From Stenotrophomonas nitritireducens (GTDB lineage Bacteria; Pseudomonadota; Gammaproteobacteria; Xanthomonadales; Xanthomonadaceae): DNA of 64,000 nt. The position numbers were made by a program, and so were the translations under genes. Each line of letters begins with the position of its first letter. Position 1 is the first letter of the stretch. Below are positions 38,701 to 47,342 of the stretch, piece by piece. Location of the stretch: assembly GCF_001431425.1 (NCBI RefSeq), contig NZ_LDJG01000001.1, forward strand, positions 124,001-188,000, read 5' to 3'. The notes under the pieces were generated by a model. The model saw only the letters and a program-made list of their open reading frames with translations, did not search any database and was not told the DNA's origin.

Positions 38701-39938
38701 ACGCGCTGGACCCGGCGCGGCTGTCGTGGCTGGCGCCGGGCTTCGTCGCCGACAAGGCGGCGGCGCTGATCCGCAGCCTGCCCAAGGCGATGCGCCGCAA
38801 CTACGTGCCGGCGCCGGATTTCGGCCGCGCCTTCCTCGAGGCCTGGCCGCAGCCCTCGGCCGACGACATCCGCGGCGAGCTGGCGCGGTTCCTGTCCAAG
38901 GCCACGGGCGCGGTGGTGGCGGCCACCGATTTCGACGAGACGGCGCTGGAGCCGCACCTGCGCATGAACCTGCGCGTGGCCGACGGCGGCGGCAGGCTGC
39001 TGGCGATGTCGCGCGACCTTGATGCGCTGCGTGCGCGCTTCGGCGAGCGCGCCGGCCAGGCGTTCGCGGCGCGCGCGGGCAAGGCGCTGGCGGCCGAGGG
39101 GCTGCGCGAATTCCCGGCGACGGCCATCCCCGAACAGGTGCCGGGCGAAGCAGGCGTGCCGGCGTATCCGGCGCTGGTCGATACCGGTGACGCTGCAGCG
39201 CTGCGCATCTTCGCCGACCGCAACGAAGCACGGCTGGCGCATCCGCGCGGCGTGCGGCGCCTGCTGGAGATCGCCCTGGCCGACAAGGTCAAGCAGGCCC
39301 GCAAGCAGTTGCCGGTATCGCCCAAGACCGGGCTGCTGTATGCGGCCATCGAGTCGCAGGAGCGGCTGCGTGGCGACCTGGTGGATGCGGCCATGAACGC
39401 GGTGCTGGCCGATGGACTGGGCGAGATCCGTTCGCCCGACGCGTTCGAACTGCGCCGTGCCGACGCCGGCAAGCGCCTGTTCGGCGAGGCGATGGAGCGG
39501 CTGCGGTTGGCCGAGAGCATCCTTGGCCTGGCCGGCGAGCTCAAGCCGCTGCTGGAAGCGCCGTTGATGGGCTGGGCACGCGGCAATCTCGACGACATGG
39601 AACGGCAGCTGGCCTCGCTGATCCATGCCGGCTTCCTGCGCGAAACGCCGGCCGATGCGCTGGCGCAGTTCCCGCGCTACCTCAAGGCGATGATCCTGCG
39701 CACCGAACGCGCCAAGCGCGATCCGCCGCGCGACCAGGCGCGCATGCTGGAACTCAAGCCCTTCGTCGATGCGCTGGAGGAAGCGAAGATCCAGGGGCAC
39801 GCCAGCCGGCCGGAGTGGTCGGCGCTGCGCTGGGACATCGAGGAACTGCGCGTATCGCTGTTCGCGCAGGAACTGGGTTTCCGTTCCGGCATCTCGCCCA
39901 AGAAACTGGCGCAGCGGGTCGCCGCCCTGCGCGGCTGA
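35796..39938 (+). CDS. hrpA: DEAH-box RNA helicase HrpA
   Basis: This 1380-residue DEAH-box helicase is of HrpA type, involved in rescuing stalled ribosomes and processing mRNA in E. coli. It has Walker A (GETGSGKTTQ), DEAH (IIDEAHERS), SAT (VVTSATIDT), TTNVAETSLTVP and motif VI (QRKGRCGR), then the helicase-associated domain and the long HrpA-specific C-terminus (DUF3418). A low-complexity Ala/Gly-rich linker of about 50 residues sits near residues 645-700. Start is ATG 35796; a TTG one codon earlier is less likely. It is divergent from dps. Confidence 0.95.
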   Translation: MSAIEKDTAARLRDARKNIDGAMSRDRGRLLGLWSRWQGRPADAAAEAAFRQLLEPSCDRRRQRAARQVAISMDEALPITREAGRITALIRDHQVVVIAGETGSGKTTQLPKLCLAAGRGEAGMIGCTQPRRIAARAVATRVAEELGTELGSVVGYQVRFTDKVGEDSRIKFMTDGILLAEIASDRWLSRYDTLIIDEAHERSLNIDFLLGYLKQLLRKRPDLKLVVTSATIDTERFSRHFDDAPVVSVEGRTYPVDVRYRPLDDLRPAPAAEAKGRGRGDDTGSDPMSVNDAIVAAVDEITRADPRGDVLVFLPGEREIRDAHQSLERRKYRETEVLPLYARLSAKDQDRVFNPGPKRRIVLTTNVAETSLTVPRIRYVVDPGLARVKRYSPRQKLDRLHIEPVSQASANQRKGRCGRIAEGVCYRLYAEADFQSRPEFTDPEIRRSSLAGVILRMLQLGLGRIEDFPFLEPPDERVVADGWQQLAELGAIDGERKLTAIGRQMARLPVDVKLARMLVAAQKAGCLHEMLVIASFLGIQDPRERPPEAREAADNAHAAFADPRSEFLGILRLWEGYRVAHEDLTQSKLRDWCGRHFLGFLRMREWRELHRQLRLLCEELDWDSGSDGAFGKALLAAPAALPAGGDGEAKRKATRGELHKAARLAREGAKPEAAPASSSAGAAAQAGRGKPGSDAASIPEKVRVAAYQALHRAILAGLPTQIGHRTDKGDFQAPRQRRFHLFPGSALSKKPPPWVLSATLLDTQRVWGLTNAAIEPDWAIAELPHLLARKHFDPHWSRAQGQVLAAEQISLFGLVLAPRKPVHYGRIAPGEAHDIFVRQALVTGEINTRAGFVADNLKVLEQAREEEAKLRRAGIVADEDWQARWYLDRVPAQIHSASGLDAWWKALPAEQHRALRWSLADLLPGEGSEQERYPKYFALGDARLAMHYRFEPGAQDDGVTLDVPLHLLNALDPARLSWLAPGFVADKAAALIRSLPKAMRRNYVPAPDFGRAFLEAWPQPSADDIRGELARFLSKATGAVVAATDFDETALEPHLRMNLRVADGGGRLLAMSRDLDALRARFGERAGQAFAARAGKALAAEGLREFPATAIPEQVPGEAGVPAYPALVDTGDAAALRIFADRNEARLAHPRGVRRLLEIALADKVKQARKQLPVSPKTGLLYAAIESQERLRGDLVDAAMNAVLADGLGEIRSPDAFELRRADAGKRLFGEAMERLRLAESILGLAGELKPLLEAPLMGWARGNLDDMERQLASLIHAGFLRETPADALAQFPRYLKAMILRTERAKRDPPRDQARMLELKPFVDALEEAKIQGHASRPEWSALRWDIEELRVSLFAQELGFRSGISPKKLAQRVAALRG

Positions 39939-39953
39939 TCGGTTCGTGGGGAA

Positions 39954-40478
39954 TCAGGGCGTCGCCGCGCGGTATTGCTCGACGCAGCGCCGGCGCGCGG
40001 CGTTGACCTGCTCGTGGGCGTACGCATGCTCGCGGCTGATCGCCCGACGCAGGTTGGCCATGCGTGCCTGCAGGGCGTCGCTGCGCTGCGCGTCGGTCGC
40101 GTTGCCGAACTGCTCGTTGAGCATCGTCATCTGCTGCTGGTAGGTCGCCACGCGGTCATTGGACGGGCCATAGATCGACGCGGTCGCGTTGGCGATGCAC
40201 TCGCGCTCGGCGCTGCGGTCCAGCGCCGCGGCGGGCGCCGGCGCTGCATCGCTCTCGCGCAGCGGAGACGACTCCTGCGGGGCCGATTCCACCATCGGCG
40301 GCGGCGACGCGGCAGGGCGCTCGTCGCGCAGTTTCATCGGCTGCGCGCTGGCGTCGCAGGGGTGCTCGGAATAAGCGGTCTCCCCGGACTTTCCCTTGCA
40401 CTTGTAGACCTGGGCCGAAGCGCTGTCCGGCAGCAGGAACAGCAGCGTGAGCAACACGATGACGGGCATGGCGGGCAT
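39954..40478 (-). CDS. DUF4124-type secreted protein
   Basis: This 174-residue protein has a signal peptide and then the DUF4124 pattern VYKCKGKSGETAYSEHPCD (two Cys). A Pro/Ala/Ser-rich spacer follows, then a helical, Arg/Gln-rich C-terminus with two more Cys. Such proteins are common in the periplasm of gamma- and betaproteobacteria, with no established function. It converges on hrpA with 15 bp between stops. ATG 40469 is an alternative start. Confidence 0.75.
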   Translation of the reverse strand: MPAMPVIVLLTLLFLLPDSASAQVYKCKGKSGETAYSEHPCDASAQPMKLRDERPAASPPPMVESAPQESSPLRESDAAPAPAAALDRSAERECIANATASIYGPSNDRVATYQQQMTMLNEQFGNATDAQRSDALQARMANLRRAISREHAYAHEQVNAARRRCVEQYRAATP

Positions 40479-40568
40479 GGCGGACCGGGGCGGAATGCGG
40501 ACGGAGTGCGGGCGCCGCGGCGGGCGGCGGTCGTGGGGCCCGCCGTGGCGGGCACGGGGCGTCGGGGG

Positions 40569-41081
40569 CTACTTGGTGCGGCGGACCTTGGCGCGGGTGT
40601 TGAGCCCTTCGATCTGCAGGTACCACACGCCCATCAGGCCGGGAGTGATCTTCACCCTGGGCGTCTGCTTGCGCACGCCGGCGACGCTGGCGCCATCGGT
40701 CTGCTCCCATACCTGGCCGTTGTCCAGGGTGTACTGGCGGCCCTTGGCGAAGCCGCTGAATTCACCGGCCAGGGTGGCCTCGATCGGCTCGCTGGAGCCG
40801 AAGTCGAAGAAGCCGCGATTCTTCACGATCACTTCCTGGCGGCCTTCCTCGCGCGCCTGCTCGACCGCGCTGGTGGTGGCTTCCCGCACCTTGCCCTGCA
40901 ACCAGGCGTTGAGCGCGGCCAGTTCGTCGGTGGAGAGCTTGTCCAGGCCGGCGGCCTTGAATTCGGCGGCGGACATCTGCTGCTGCAGGTCGCCTTCGAC
41001 CACGCGCTGCGCCTGGGCGGCGAAGGCCGGGGTGAGGAGCAGGGCGGCGCTGAGCAGGAGGGAAAGGCGGGACGGCTGCAT
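40569..41081 (-). CDS. Secreted protein of unknown function
   Basis: This 170-residue protein has a clear signal peptide (MQPSRLSLLLSAALLLTPAFAAQA). The first half is helical and charged (MSAAEFKAAGLDKLSTDEL; KVREATTSAVEQAREEG). The second half looks beta-rich: EATLAGEFSGFAKGRQYTLDNGQVWEQTD and KTPRVKITPGLMGVWYLQIEG. I recognise no named family; similar proteins occur in Xanthomonadaceae. It is divergent from relA with 63 bp between starts, where TAGTGT / ACACTA could serve as opposed -10 boxes. Confidence 0.75.
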   Translation of the reverse strand: MQPSRLSLLLSAALLLTPAFAAQAQRVVEGDLQQQMSAAEFKAAGLDKLSTDELAALNAWLQGKVREATTSAVEQAREEGRQEVIVKNRGFFDFGSSEPIEATLAGEFSGFAKGRQYTLDNGQVWEQTDGASVAGVRKQTPRVKITPGLMGVWYLQIEGLNTRAKVRRTK

Positions 41082-41144
41082 GGGCGATTGTTCCCGTGGA
41101 CGGTTGGGCGCTAGTGTAGGGGCATCCGCCTGCGATCGACCGCT

Positions 41145-43307
41145 GTGAACCGTTCTTCCCTCTCCGGCCTGGATGCCCTGCTGCAACGCCCGTCCTGCGG
41201 TGCGCTCTCCGATACCCTGCGGCAGGCCCTGCTCGCCGCCTGGCAGCAGCCCGATACCGACCTGCAGCCGCGGCTGCCGTGGCCGGTGCTGGCCGACACC
41301 CTGGATTCGCTGGCGCTGCTGTCCGCTGACGAGGCGGTGATCGTCGCCGCGCTGCTGTTCGACCTGCCGGGCCTGCGCGCGCGGCAGCCGGAACTGCCGC
41401 TGGGCAACGCGGCGACCGCGGTGCGCGGCCTGCTGGACGGCCAGGACGCCGCCGACCAGGTATGGGCGCTGCACGCCGGCCGCGACGCCGGCCGCAACAG
41501 CGAGGGCCTGCGCCGCCTGCTGCTGTCCATCGTCCACGACCTGCGCGTGGTGCCGGTGCTGCTGGCGCGGCAGCTGGCCTGCATGCGCGCGGCCGACCGC
41601 CTGTCCGAGGACGAGCGCCGCGCACTGGCGCAGTTGACCCGCGACATCCATGCGCCGCTGGCCAACCGCCTGGGCATCTGGCAGCTGAAGTGGGAGCTGG
41701 AGGACCTGGCGTTCCGCTTCCTCGAACCGGACACCTACCGCCACATCGCGCGCGAGGTCGACGAGACCCGGCTGGCGCGCGAGCGCTACGTCGAGGCGGT
41801 CAAGCGCCGCCTGTCCGCGGCGCTGGACGAGAACGGCATCCGCGCCGAGGTCAGCGGCCGGCCCAAGCACATCTACAGCATCTGGCGGAAGATGCAGAAG
41901 AAGAAGCTGGCCTTCGACCAGCTCTACGACCTGCGCGCGGTGCGGGTGATGGTGGACGACATCGGCGCCTGTTACGCCACCCTGGGCGTGGTGCATGCGC
42001 TGTGGACGCCGATCCCCAGCGAGTTCGACGACTACATCGCCCGGCCCAAGGCCAACGACTACCGCTCGCTGCACACGGCGGTGATCGGCCCGGAGGGGCG
42101 CACGATCGAAGTGCAGATCCGCACCCATGAAATGCATGCGCAGGCCGAACTGGGCGTGGCCGCGCACTGGAAGTACAAGGAAGGCGGCAAGGGCGCGGAG
42201 AAGGCCTTCGACCGCAAGATCACCTGGATGCGGCAGCTGCTGGAGCAGGCGCAGGACGCGGCCCATCCCGAGGACCTGGCCGGCGCGCTGGACGCCGAGC
42301 TGATCGAGGACCGGGTCTACGCGCTCAGCCCCAAGGGCGAGGTGATGGACCTGCCGGCCGGCGCCACGCCGCTGGATTTCGCCTACCACGTGCACACCAT
42401 GGTCGGGCACCGCTGCCGCGGCGCCAAGGTCAACGGCCGCATCGTGCCGCTGACCTACCGCCTGCGCAGCGGCGACCGCGTCGAGATCATGACCGCAAGG
42501 GAGGCCGACCCGCGCCGCGACTGGCTGCTGCCGGCCAACGGCTTCCTCGCCAGCAGCCGCTCGCGCGAGAAGGTGCGTACCTGGTTCCACAAGCTGGACC
42601 GCGCGCGCAACGTACAGGCTGGGCGCGAGCTGCTGGAGCGCGAGCTCAAGCGGCTGGGGCTGCAGCAGGCCGACCTGATGGTGGCGGCGAAGCGTTTCCA
42701 TGCCGACGGCATCGACGACCTGTACATCCAGGTCGCGCTCGGCGACACCGGGCCCAGCCAGGTCAGCCGCGCGCTGCTGGAGGCCGAGAAGGAGAAGAGC
42801 CAGCCGGCGCCGGCGACACCGCCGCTGCCGCGGCCGACCGCGCGCCGCGAGGGCATCGGCCGCTCCGATTTCACCGTGCAGGGCGTGGGCAACCTGCTGG
42901 TGCAGCTGGCGCGCTGCTGCCAGCCGGTGGCCGGCGAACCCATCGCCGGCTATCTCACCCGTACCCGCGGCGTCACCGTGCACCGCGCCGACTGTCCGGC
43001 GCTGGCGCGGCTGTCGGCCGCGCATCCCGAGCGCGTGTTGCCGGTGGAGTGGGGGCGCGCGGGTTCGGGTTACGAGGTGGACGTGATGGTCCGCGCGATG
43101 GACCGGCGCTGGCTGTTGAAGGACATCACCAACCTGATTGCGCAGGAAGACGCCTACGTGCTCGACATCAACAGCGACCCGCTGCGCGACAGCGGCCGCA
43201 TGCAGCTGCGCCTGCGGCTGAAGGTGAGCGACTACGGCCAGCTGTCCACGCTGCTGGGAAAACTCGACGCCTTGCCGGGCGTGGACGAAGCGCGGCGCAT
43301 GGGCTGA
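41145..43307 (+). CDS. relA: (p)ppGpp synthetase RelA
   Basis: This 720-residue RSH protein makes (p)ppGpp when uncharged tRNA enters the ribosome. The N-terminal hydrolase-like domain lacks the HD catalytic pair, as in RelA but not SpoT. The synthetase domain (about 220-370) has RPKHIYSIWRKM and the E293-F-D-D motif characteristic of RelA, followed by KANDYRSLHTAV. TGS (VYALSPKGEVMDLPAGATPLDFAYHVH), zinc-finger (LARCCQPVAGEPIAGY) and ACT (YEVDVMVRAMDRRWLLKDIT) domains complete it. Translation starts at GTG 41145. Confidence 0.95.
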   Translation: MNRSSLSGLDALLQRPSCGALSDTLRQALLAAWQQPDTDLQPRLPWPVLADTLDSLALLSADEAVIVAALLFDLPGLRARQPELPLGNAATAVRGLLDGQDAADQVWALHAGRDAGRNSEGLRRLLLSIVHDLRVVPVLLARQLACMRAADRLSEDERRALAQLTRDIHAPLANRLGIWQLKWELEDLAFRFLEPDTYRHIAREVDETRLARERYVEAVKRRLSAALDENGIRAEVSGRPKHIYSIWRKMQKKKLAFDQLYDLRAVRVMVDDIGACYATLGVVHALWTPIPSEFDDYIARPKANDYRSLHTAVIGPEGRTIEVQIRTHEMHAQAELGVAAHWKYKEGGKGAEKAFDRKITWMRQLLEQAQDAAHPEDLAGALDAELIEDRVYALSPKGEVMDLPAGATPLDFAYHVHTMVGHRCRGAKVNGRIVPLTYRLRSGDRVEIMTAREADPRRDWLLPANGFLASSRSREKVRTWFHKLDRARNVQAGRELLERELKRLGLQQADLMVAAKRFHADGIDDLYIQVALGDTGPSQVSRALLEAEKEKSQPAPATPPLPRPTARREGIGRSDFTVQGVGNLLVQLARCCQPVAGEPIAGYLTRTRGVTVHRADCPALARLSAAHPERVLPVEWGRAGSGYEVDVMVRAMDRRWLLKDITNLIAQEDAYVLDINSDPLRDSGRMQLRLRLKVSDYGQLSTLLGKLDALPGVDEARRMG

Positions 43308-43343
43308 AGCCCGGCAGCAACGCATCGCGGCATGACGGGCTGC

Positions 43344-43349
43344 TAGGCT
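43344..43349 (+). promoter_or_regulatory. -10 element predicting a leaderless transcript
   Basis: TAGGCT ends exactly 6 bases before the ATG at 43356 (intervening GGCCGC). No ribosome-binding site fits between them. Confidence 0.4.
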
Positions 43350-43355
43350 GGCCGC

Positions 43356-44903
43356 ATGCACAACCGGCGTCTCCCCCTTCCACGATGGCTGTCGCTGTTC
43401 GCCGGCCGCCTGCGCCTGTATGGGCGCTGGTGGGTGGCGCGCGGCTGGGACAGTCCGCGCGCCTGGCGTTCGATCGCCATCGTGGTCGCGGTGCTGGCGC
43501 TGCTGTTGGCCCTGTTCCGGCAGCCGCTGGCGAACCTGCTGTGGCCGGAGACGAAGATCCAGCAGTTGCTGGACGATGGGCAGCGGGCATTGCGCCAGGG
43601 GCGCCTGACCGCGGCCGATGGCAGCGGCGCGCGCGAACTGTTCGACGCGGCGGCGGCGCTGGACCCGGATCGTGGCGACGTGCGCGATGCCCTGGCCGAT
43701 ACCGGGCGCAAGGCGCTGGAGCAGGCGCGGCAGCAGTTGGAGGCTGGCAACGTGCCCGCCGCGCGTACGGCGCTGGAACTGGCGCGGCAGCTGCAGGTAC
43801 CGCAGGCGCAGCTGGACGCCATCGCCTCGCGCCTGCATCGCCAGGCGCAGGAGCCGGACAGCGTCGACGACCTGCTGCGGCGCGCCGAGGCGGCGCAGGC
43901 TCGGGGCCGGCTGGACGATGGCGCGGACAGCGCGTTGCCGCTGTACCAACGGGTACTGGCGGTGCGGCCCGAACATCTGCAGGCGCTGCAGGGGCGCGAC
44001 GACGCCCTGTCCGACCTGCTGGCCGCCTCCATGGCCGCGGCGCAGCGGAACGAGACGGAGGCGGCTGCGCGCCTGCTGCACCGGGTGGAAAGCTATGACG
44101 CCGGCCACGCCGAACTGCCTGCCGCCCGCGCCGCGCTGAACATGGCCCTGGACCGCCGCCGCGGCCAGGCCGCGCGCGATCTGGCGCGCGGGCGCCTGCG
44201 CCAGGCCGCGGAGGGATACGCGCAGGTGCTGGCGGTGGGGGACGATCCGGCGGCACGCCAGGGGCTGCAGCGGGTCGCGCGGGCGTGGGCCGGCGAAGCC
44301 GCGCGGCTGGCCGGTGATTTCCACTTCGAACAGGCCGGGCAGGCGCTGGAACAGGCGCGCGCGCTGGCGCCGGACATTCCCGAGGTCGCGGCCGCCGCGC
44401 AGGCGCTGCAGCGCGCGCAGGGCGCGCGGCAGGCGCTGGAAACCCGGATGCCGGCAGCCGAGCGCGAGCGCAGGCTGCATGCGCTGCTTGCGCAGGTGGA
44501 AAGCGCCGCGGCGCAGGGGCAATGGCTGCTGCCGCCGGGCGCCAGCGCCTACGACCGCTTCAAGGCCGCGCAGGCGCTTGCGCCCCGCGACGCACGGGTG
44601 AAGCAGGCCGGCGCCCGCATCCTGCCAGCCGCGCGCCACTGCCTGGACGGCAACCTGCAGGGCAACCGCCTGCAGGCCGCGCGGACCTGCCTGGACGCCT
44701 GGCAGGCGCTGGCGCCGGGCGATCCGCTGCTGCCGGCCGCGCGGCGCCGGCTGGCGCAGCGCTGGCTGGCGGTCGGCAGCGAACGGCTGGGCGCTGGCGA
44801 CGTCGCCTTCGCCAGCCGCGCGCTGGAACAGGCGCGCGAACTCGATGCGGCGACTCCGGAGCTGCCGGCATTCGCCGAGCGGCTGGGCAATGCGAAGCGC
44901 TAG
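43356..44903 (+). CDS. Membrane-anchored TPR-like protein
   Basis: This 515-residue protein has a positively charged N-terminus, one membrane helix (about 39-58, AIVVAVLALLLALF) and a long helical, Ala/Leu/Arg-rich region of TPR-like repeats predicted to be periplasmic. Repeats include ARTALELARQLQVPQAQLDAI, RGRLRQAAEGYAQVLAVG and FASRALEQARELDAATPEL. No enzymatic motif is visible, so a scaffold or assembly role is a guess only. It follows relA by 48 bp but seems to have its own promoter. Confidence 0.75.
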   Translation: MHNRRLPLPRWLSLFAGRLRLYGRWWVARGWDSPRAWRSIAIVVAVLALLLALFRQPLANLLWPETKIQQLLDDGQRALRQGRLTAADGSGARELFDAAAALDPDRGDVRDALADTGRKALEQARQQLEAGNVPAARTALELARQLQVPQAQLDAIASRLHRQAQEPDSVDDLLRRAEAAQARGRLDDGADSALPLYQRVLAVRPEHLQALQGRDDALSDLLAASMAAAQRNETEAAARLLHRVESYDAGHAELPAARAALNMALDRRRGQAARDLARGRLRQAAEGYAQVLAVGDDPAARQGLQRVARAWAGEAARLAGDFHFEQAGQALEQARALAPDIPEVAAAAQALQRAQGARQALETRMPAAERERRLHALLAQVESAAAQGQWLLPPGASAYDRFKAAQALAPRDARVKQAGARILPAARHCLDGNLQGNRLQAARTCLDAWQALAPGDPLLPAARRRLAQRWLAVGSERLGAGDVAFASRALEQARELDAATPELPAFAERLGNAKR

Positions 44904-44926
44904 GAGCGCGGTGGACGGGAAACCGT

Positions 44927-44972
44927 AACCAGCACGGGCGGCAGTCGTGCGCTGCGACCTTCGCTGGTTTTA
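44927..44972 (+). terminator. Possible terminator after the TPR-like gene
   Basis: Outer arms AACCAGC / GCTGGTT enclose a smaller GCAG / CTGC stem, followed by TTTTA. The loop is long, so confidence is moderate. In the same 228-bp gap a second inverted repeat, GGAAGCCA / TGGCTTCC (45087-45126), lies just beyond the stop of the convergent glycosyltransferase and may serve its transcript. Confidence 0.4.
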
Positions 44973-45131
44973 CGCCTCGGCGCGGCTGCCCCTGCAAACG
45001 CTTGGCCGCGCACCCGCACGGCACCCATTCCTCGGCCGGGCAATGCGAAACGTCAGCGATGCGGCTGCCAGGAACCAGGGAGGGCAGGAAGCCATACGGC
45101 AGCGGCTGTCGCCTCTGCTGGCTTCCAGCCC

Positions 45132-47246
45132 CTATTCACTGCGTTCCGGCTCCAGAAACACCCGCGCCACGGTCGCGCGCGCGGCGTCCATCGAGAAGTG
45201 ATGGGCGATGTTGCGCAGGCCGTTGGCCGACAGCCGCCGCCACAGGCCCTCATCGTCGTGCAGCCGCACCACCGCATCGGCGAAGGCTTCGGCGCTGTCG
45301 GCGACCAGTACGTCCTGGCCGTCGCGCAGGTGCATGCCTTCTGCCGCGCAGTGCGTGCCCACCACCGGCTGGCCGTGGGCCATGCTCAGGTTGATCTTGC
45401 CCTTGACCCCGGCGCCGAAGCGCAGCGGCGCCACCGCGATGCGGCCGCCGGCCATCCACGGCACCACGTCGGGCACGTAGCCGTGCACCTGCACGCCGGG
45501 CTGCGTGGCCGCCAGCGCCTGCAGGCTGTCGGGCACGTCGGCGCCGATGCAGTGGAAGCGGACCTGCGGCAGGCGTTGCCGGATCAGCGGGAACACCTCG
45601 CCGATGAACCACTGCATCGCATCCAGGTTCGGCGGATGGCGGAAGCCGCCGACGAACACCAGGTCGTGCCGCTGCGCCCAGTCCAGCCCCTGTCCGGCGA
45701 CCTCGTGCAGGTTGGACAGCAGCTCCACCCGCACCTGCGGCGCGTCGATGGCCAACTGCTCCTTCTCCGCCGCGCTGACCAGCAGGGTGACATCGGTCGC
45801 GGCCATCACCGCCAGTTCGCTGGCGCGGGTGCGCTCGGCGCTGCGCGCCAGGCGCGGATCGCCGGCCAGCTCGGCGCCGCGGCGTTCGCGCAGATAGTGC
45901 AGGTCCACCGTGTCGAACACGGTGCGCGCCTGCGGTGCATCGCGCCGCAGCAGCGGCAGGCACTCGTGGGCGACGTGGTGGCGCACCAGCATCGCCACCT
46001 GGAAGCGGCGGCCGTGCGCGCGCAGCCATGCGCCCACGCTCTTCATCCACGGCGCGTGCCACACCTCCACGCCCAGCGCCTGCAGCGCTTCGGTGGCCGC
46101 GCCGCCGTGTTCGCCGCGGGTCGGCAGGAACACCACGTGCGCGCCACCGGCCAGCAGCATGCGGATCAGGTTGAACTGGCGCAGCGAGGCCGAGTCGCGG
46201 TCCGGGCGCGGCACCGCTTCGTCGATGATCAGCACCTGCCGCTGGCCACGGTGCAGCAGCGCGGGACCGGGCACGCTGCCGGCCGGCAGCTGCCGCGCCA
46301 GCGCGGTACGCCACTTGTCGGCGAACACCGACTGATTGCGGACCTGCCAGGCCTTGATGCCGCTGCCGGTATCGGTGCCGTTGCTGGTGCCCTCGTCGTG
46401 CACGACGCGGCTGGCCGGCTGCACCAGCACGCGGCGGCCGGCGGCGCGTACCTTGAACGCCAGGTCGGTGTCCTCGTAGTAGGCCGGCGCATAGCGCGTG
46501 TCCAGCCCGCCGAGTTCCTCGAACAGGGCGCGGGGAAGAGCCAGCGCCGCGCCGGAGCAGTAATCGGTGTCGCGCAGGCTGGCGTAGCACGGGTCCTCGG
46601 CCGATTCGAAGCGGCCATAGCTCCAGCAGCTGCCGTCGTCGAACACGATGCCGCCCGACTCCTGCAGGCGGCCGTCCGGGTACAGCAGCTGGGCGCCGAC
46701 CAGGCCGGCCTCCGGGACCTGCGCGAAGGTGTCCAGCAGGGCGTCCAGCCAGCCCGGCTGCGGCACGGTGTCGTTGTTCAGCAGCACCGCGTACTGGCCG
46801 CGCGCCAGCCGCAGGCCGTCGTTGCAGGCGGCGATGAAGCCGCCGTTCTCCGCGCGGCGGTGGTAGCGCAGGCCTTCGACCTGTGCCATCCAGTCGCCGG
46901 TCTCGTCGCCGCTGCCGTCGTCGATCACCAGGATCTCGCAGGCCGCCGCCGGCGGATGCGCACTCAGCGCGCGCAGGCAGGCCAGCGTATGCCGGGCATG
47001 GTTGTAGACCGGGATGATGATGCTCGCCACCGGTTCATCGCTGGCGGGAACGGCGAAGGGTGCGAACGGGGTGTCCGCTGGTACGAACAGCGGTTCGCGC
47101 CGGGGTGGCGGTTGCCGCCGCAGGTGCACGCCGACGCGCTGCAGGGTCGCGCGCCAGCCGCGGGTGTGCAGGCTGGCCAAGCCGCGGCGGATCAGGCCGA
47201 CGATGCGGGCGAGGTGGTAACGCGCATCGGCGGGGGACATCGACAT
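45132..47246 (-). CDS. Two-domain glycosyltransferase (GT2 plus GT4)
   Basis: This 704-residue cytoplasmic protein joins two transferase domains. The N-terminal part (about 75-300) is a GT2 fold: SIIIPVYNHARHTLACLRAL, EILVIDDGSGDETGDW, the donor-site LLNNDTVPQPGW and YYEDTDLAFKVRAAGRRV. The C-terminal part (about 330-700) is a GT4/GT-B fold: FVGGFRHPPNLDAMQWFIGEV, VHGYVPDVVPWM and IAVAPLRFGAGVKGKINLSMAHG. Such fusions build polysaccharides or glycosylated surface structures; the sugar and acceptor are unknown. It stands alone, not within a polysaccharide cluster. ATG 47246 was chosen because GGAG lies 10 bases upstream. Confidence 0.88.
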   Translation of the reverse strand: MSMSPADARYHLARIVGLIRRGLASLHTRGWRATLQRVGVHLRRQPPPRREPLFVPADTPFAPFAVPASDEPVASIIIPVYNHARHTLACLRALSAHPPAAACEILVIDDGSGDETGDWMAQVEGLRYHRRAENGGFIAACNDGLRLARGQYAVLLNNDTVPQPGWLDALLDTFAQVPEAGLVGAQLLYPDGRLQESGGIVFDDGSCWSYGRFESAEDPCYASLRDTDYCSGAALALPRALFEELGGLDTRYAPAYYEDTDLAFKVRAAGRRVLVQPASRVVHDEGTSNGTDTGSGIKAWQVRNQSVFADKWRTALARQLPAGSVPGPALLHRGQRQVLIIDEAVPRPDRDSASLRQFNLIRMLLAGGAHVVFLPTRGEHGGAATEALQALGVEVWHAPWMKSVGAWLRAHGRRFQVAMLVRHHVAHECLPLLRRDAPQARTVFDTVDLHYLRERRGAELAGDPRLARSAERTRASELAVMAATDVTLLVSAAEKEQLAIDAPQVRVELLSNLHEVAGQGLDWAQRHDLVFVGGFRHPPNLDAMQWFIGEVFPLIRQRLPQVRFHCIGADVPDSLQALAATQPGVQVHGYVPDVVPWMAGGRIAVAPLRFGAGVKGKINLSMAHGQPVVGTHCAAEGMHLRDGQDVLVADSAEAFADAVVRLHDDEGLWRRLSANGLRNIAHHFSMDAARATVARVFLEPERSE

Positions 47247-47342
47247 TCGGTTGCAACTCCAGCTTAAGCAGGTGGGGGCCGGCAACCGTGCCGCGGCACG
47301 AGGCTGCGTTAGACTCGCCTGAACCTACATTCTCGCATCCCC

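Noticed and set aside
35772-39800. A 1342-codon open frame antisense to hrpA, and similarly long antisense frames at 40569-44639 and 56298-60617
   Set aside because: Very GC-rich coding DNA with G/C at third positions leaves antisense frames open by chance. Their translations are compositionally biased (Arg/Ala/Gln/His/Gly-rich) and overlap clear genes throughout.
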